Shown: in pieces, positions 4,328 through 5,812 of the stretch | Layout: the number at the start of each line of letters is the position of its first letter | How positions within the stretch are numbered: the first letter of the stretch is position 1 | Assembly (NCBI GenBank): GCA_937901625.1 | Contig: CALDIE010000203.1 | Span: 1 to 5,812, forward strand | DNA length: 5,812 bases | Direction: 5' to 3' | Origin: an uncultured Lachnospiraceae bacterium | Lineage (GTDB): Bacteria > Bacillota > Clostridia > Lachnospirales > Lachnospiraceae | Translations under genes and position numbers: made by a program | The notes under the pieces: model-generated | The model's input: the letters and a program-made list of their open reading frames with translations, nothing else | Told to the model about the DNA's origin: nothing | Database searches by the model: none

Positions 4328-5812
4328 TCAATCCACGTCTTCCTTCTTTCGCTTAAACAGCACAACTACCATCATAACCGCGCTAAATGCCAGCAACGCT
4401 ACAAGCGGGCGTGCCTTTGACCTGACTCCGGTAGGCGCTACCGCATTTAACAGATTCGTAAACTGAATGAGCGTATTATCACTCAACGTAACAGGACCAA
4501 CAACATTTCCCTGCGTGCTTTGTCCGTTATCCATCACATAACTCGTCTTATACTCACCGTTATCTTCTGTGATCGTAAGAGGGATACCATCCGGAAGCAC
4601 TACAACGATTTTCTCGTGATGGTCAAGTTCAAAAGTAATACTGCCGGTATTGTCCACTGTAAACGTTCCTATAGCGCCTGTACCTGTTTCTGCTGTCCAG
4701 TTAACTCCATCTGTGCTCACATATCTGCTGTAATCATATACCTCACCTGATGTCAGTCCGCTTACCGTATAGGTAAACTTCCTGGTCATGTCAGCAAAAT
4801 CTCCGGTGATCGTGTTTGTGATCGATACATCCACTCCTCCACTCCAGTATACGTATTCGTCGTTACGGGATACTCCGTATAGATACTTAATGTCACCGCT
4901 TGCGCGGTTACGGGTATCCGTATCAGCTCTGGCATTTCTAAAGACATCCAGACCCGTATATCTTCCGCCTGACATCTCCGCAAACTGATTTCTCTGCAAA
5001 TAAACCGGTGTTTTTTCCGCCCATACCCAGATAGATCCGGGATCACCGGTCAGATTACCTGTCACCACCATAGATCTCGCCGTCCGGTTCTCATAACCGG
5101 CTATATAGATATCCTGTTTACGATTTACCGACACACCTCCATTGGTGATCTGAGTTCCATCTGTACTTCCGTTATCCTTAAATACCGGATTACCGGAAAT
5201 ATACAGGTTACTGCCTTCTGTCAGATAGATGGCATCTCCATTTTGACTCGCGGCGGAATTTTGCAATGTTACTCCCGTACCTATTGTCAGACTCGCTTCA
5301 GGATTTACACTTAGCAAACCACCGTTTCCACTTGCCGTATAAGTATCCTTATTACCATCCAGAATAATATTTCCAAGCATCAGATCACCGCTTACCGAGA
5401 TCATCGATGTCCCATCAAAGCCTCTTAAGATCTTTGCCGTACCGTTTCCGATATAGGGGTATCCGTCATCTGCCTTCGGATCTGCCGTTGTCAGGATTGC
5501 TCTTGTACCACTATGCAGCGTAGCAGACTCTTCCATTTTGTATTCTCCGATCAACATCTCTACCTGTGTCATCGAAGTATTTACCGTTATCGGATAATAT
5601 TCATCTCCATCTTTATAATAGAAGGAATCGGATTTTGTACGCAGGGCGTTAAACGCTAACACTAACTTGGAATATACAGCCGGTACATATTCATCTCCGT
5701 TTTGTATATAGAGCAATCCGTAATTTTGATCTGTAATCTTACAGATGGCATTCAGGTTGTAGAACTTGACAGAATATACAAATTGTGATGCCGATTGCAT
5801 AGTTCCGGTAGC
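4328..5812 (-). CDS. Sortase-anchored surface protein, C-terminal part (N-terminus outside window)
   Basis: The frame is open to the window edge. A Met at 5800 (MQSASQ) has in-frame codons before it and no ribosome binding site, so it is taken as internal. Numbering from that Met: 8-85 carries two similar segments (VKFYNLNAICKITD...GLLYIQNGDEYVPAVYSKL and FYYKDGDEYYPI), a motif common in large Lachnospiraceae surface proteins. About 90-290 looks like a right-handed beta-helix (pectate-lyase-like; ISVSGDLMLGNIILDGN, LTIGTGVTLQNSA, NLYISGNPVFKDN). About 322-452 is an Ig/pilin-like domain of the Spy0128/DUF7601 kind (FTYTVSGL, PLTITEDNGEY, IQFTN). The tail has VAPTG (454-458), a hydrophobic segment (466-482) and KRKKEDVD. 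This is a wall-sorting signal, so the protein is probably covalently attached to peptidoglycan or a pilus. Adhesion or polysaccharide binding is likely; no catalytic residues were identified. Confidence 0.85.
   Translation of the reverse strand, partial: ATGTMQSASQFVYSVKFYNLNAICKITDQNYGLLYIQNGDEYVPAVYSKLVLAFNALRTKSDSFYYKDGDEYYPITVNTSMTQVEMLIGEYKMEESATLHSGTRAILTTADPKADDGYPYIGNGTAKILRGFDGTSMISVSGDLMLGNIILDGNKDTYTASGNGGLLSVNPEASLTIGTGVTLQNSAASQNGDAIYLTEGSNLYISGNPVFKDNGSTDGTQITNGGVSVNRKQDIYIAGYENRTARSMVVTGNLTGDPGSIWVWAEKTPVYLQRNQFAEMSGGRYTGLDVFRNARADTDTRNRASGDIKYLYGVSRNDEYVYWSGGVDVSITNTITGDFADMTRKFTYTVSGLTSGEVYDYSRYVSTDGVNWTAETGTGAIGTFTVDNTGSITFELDHHEKIVVVLPDGIPLTITEDNGEYKTSYVMDNGQSTQGNVVGPVTLSDNTLIQFTNLLNAVAPTGVRSKARPLVALLAFSAVMMVVVLFKRKKEDVD

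Noticed and set aside
5798..5800. ATG giving MQSASQFVYS as the start of the sortase-anchored protein
   Set aside because: The frame stays open to the window edge, no ribosome binding site precedes it, and a surface protein would need a signal peptide, which this start does not provide.

Overview
The window looks like chromosomal DNA from an anaerobic Gram-positive Clostridium-class bacterium, most likely Lachnospiraceae. This rests on AAAGGAGG-type ribosome binding sites, AT-rich intergenic DNA with U-tailed hairpin terminators, a C-terminal sortase-type signal (VAPTG, hydrophobic segment, KRKK tail), cre-like CcpA boxes, and the family character of the encoded proteins. The genus cannot be named from this sequence.

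All four convincing genes lie on the minus strand, so transcription runs from high to low coordinates. In transcription order they are: (1) the C-terminal 494 residues of a large sortase-anchored surface protein with a beta-helix region and an Ig/pilin-like stalk domain (4328-5812, N-terminus outside the window), ending at a strong terminator (4243-4277); (2) a complete XerD-type tyrosine recombinase (2893-3780); (3) a complete PLP-dependent aminotransferase of the type Ic aspartate aminotransferase family (1275-2558), with its own promoter and a strong terminator (1205-1236); (4) the first 283 residues of a second secreted surface protein (1-850, C-terminus outside the window), with a signal peptide and a regulated-looking upstream region.

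There are three long intergenic stretches. 851-1274 holds a candidate promoter overlapped by a cre-like box, a second cre-like box, an 11-bp dyad, four TGTAAG repeats and the aminotransferase terminator. 2559-2892 holds the aminotransferase promoter, an intrinsic terminator (2675-2711), and about 70-100 bp upstream of it a palindromic TTGACCA/TGGTCAA element with promoter spacing; these together could define a transcript of about 100 nt. 3781-4327 holds the xerD promoter, a hairpin containing a perfectly spaced ribosome binding site and a 13-codon plus-strand ORF, a long hairpin at 3967-4003, and a second copy of the palindrome module seen at 2774-2808.

The genes do not form one operon: terminators or promoters separate each from the next. 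The two surface proteins probably act outside the cell, in adhesion or polysaccharide interaction, with the second plausibly under carbon catabolite control. XerD and the aminotransferase are housekeeping functions. The best candidates for something undescribed are the repeated module flanking xerD, the possible small RNA at about 2675-2772, and the tiny plus-strand ORF with its start codon in a hairpin loop.
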